From assembly GCF_017498505.1 (NCBI RefSeq), contig NZ_CP071798.1:2625501-2689500 (forward strand): a stretch of DNA of 64,000 nucleotides, given 5' to 3'. A program made the translations under genes and the position numbers. Below, piece by piece: positions 63,741 through 64,000 of the stretch (its first letter is position 1; the number at the start of each line of letters is the position of its first letter). The DNA is from Sporosarcina sp. Te-1 (GTDB lineage: Bacteria; Bacillota; Bacilli; Bacillales_A; Planococcaceae). Under the pieces are notes generated by a model. The model was not told the DNA's origin, did no database searches, and saw nothing but the letters and a program-made list of their open reading frames with translations.

Positions 63741-63903
63741 TTGAAAAAGTCATAGAAGCCTATGTCAATGGGGAATCCGGTTAAAATCCGGAACTGTTTC
63801 CGCAACTGTACGTGTGGACGAAGTGAGACAATGCCACTGTTCGATAAGAATGGGAAGGCTCTCACGGAGAATGAAGCACAAGTCAGGATACCCGCTTTTT
63901 CAA
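63741..63903 (+). promoter_or_regulatory. Cobalamin riboswitch reading out of the window
   Basis: The B12-box elements appear in order: GGGAATCCGG, AAAATCCGGAACTG, CCGCAACTGTA and AAGTCAGGATACCCGC. P1 is closed by TTGAAAAAG (63741-63749) and CTTTTTCAA (63895-63903). The regulated gene lies beyond 64000; B12 uptake or a B12-independent enzyme would be expected. Confidence 0.93.
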
Positions 63904-64000
63904 TGTGTATTTTGCTCCTTCGGAAAAAAGGGAAGATACGACATATTGGATTAGTAGGCATTAGTTGCTATAGATCTGTTTGTCGCCACCCATCTCCCTG

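Overview
The window looks like the chromosome of an endospore-forming member of the Bacillales, probably Planococcaceae (Sporosarcina-like). The evidence is the Bacillus-type sigH/clpC neighbourhood in canonical order, with CtsR, McsA/B, T-box and S-box regulation, a CotD-like spore coat gene, a SASP-like gene, strong AGGAGG ribosome sites and frequent GTG/TTG starts. No rRNA, tRNA, IS element, prophage or CRISPR array was seen. The genus is an inference from gene order only.

Region 1 (1-16.6 kb, minus strand) is the conserved core block. Read in the direction of transcription it is ctsR-mcsA-mcsB-clpC-radA-yacL-ispD-ispF-gltX-[T-box]-cysE-cysS-mrnC-rlmB-yacP-sigH-rpmG-secE-nusG-(rplK). It joins proteolysis stress control, isoprenoid synthesis, cysteine supply and charging, RNA maturation and the sporulation sigma factor. 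disA, which lies between radA and yacL in Bacillus subtilis, is absent here. rpmG (49 codons) is included although it is short.

Region 2 (16.7-26 kb) holds an acetyltransferase, an unknown membrane protein, a bioY-bioB operon with a BirA-like operator, the first 21-bp-periodic intergenic array, and an S-box controlled yitJ-metH methionine operon.

Region 3 (26-36.7 kb) holds a CotD-like gene, a photolyase, an HrtAB-like ABC transporter behind a hemAT gene interrupted by one in-frame TAA, a CarH/LitR-like MerR regulator with an 11-bp-repeat operator, an acetaldehyde dehydrogenase/DUF779 pair, and a decayed ABC exporter.

Region 4 (36.7-46.9 kb) holds htrA with a two-component system, then a LytS/LytT-type sensor pair beside cstA (a probable pyruvate or peptide uptake module), a vWA-domain lipoprotein and a TetR regulator divergent from a membrane protein.

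Region 5 (47-64 kb) is accessory. It has a second 21-bp array, an mhqO-mhqD-wrbA quinone-detoxification operon with an MhqR-type box, a DUF3238-like protein, and an ABC-F resistance gene behind a clear transcription attenuator with a three-codon leader ORF. Further on are two paralogous membrane-anchored hydrolases, a third periodic array with a different core, a frameshifted vWA lipoprotein paralogue, YvgN-like and YhgE-like genes, and a cobalamin riboswitch that reads out of the window.

The least explained features are the three 20-21 bp periodic arrays at gene 3' ends. The best regulatory finds are the ABC-F attenuator and the CarH-like operator.
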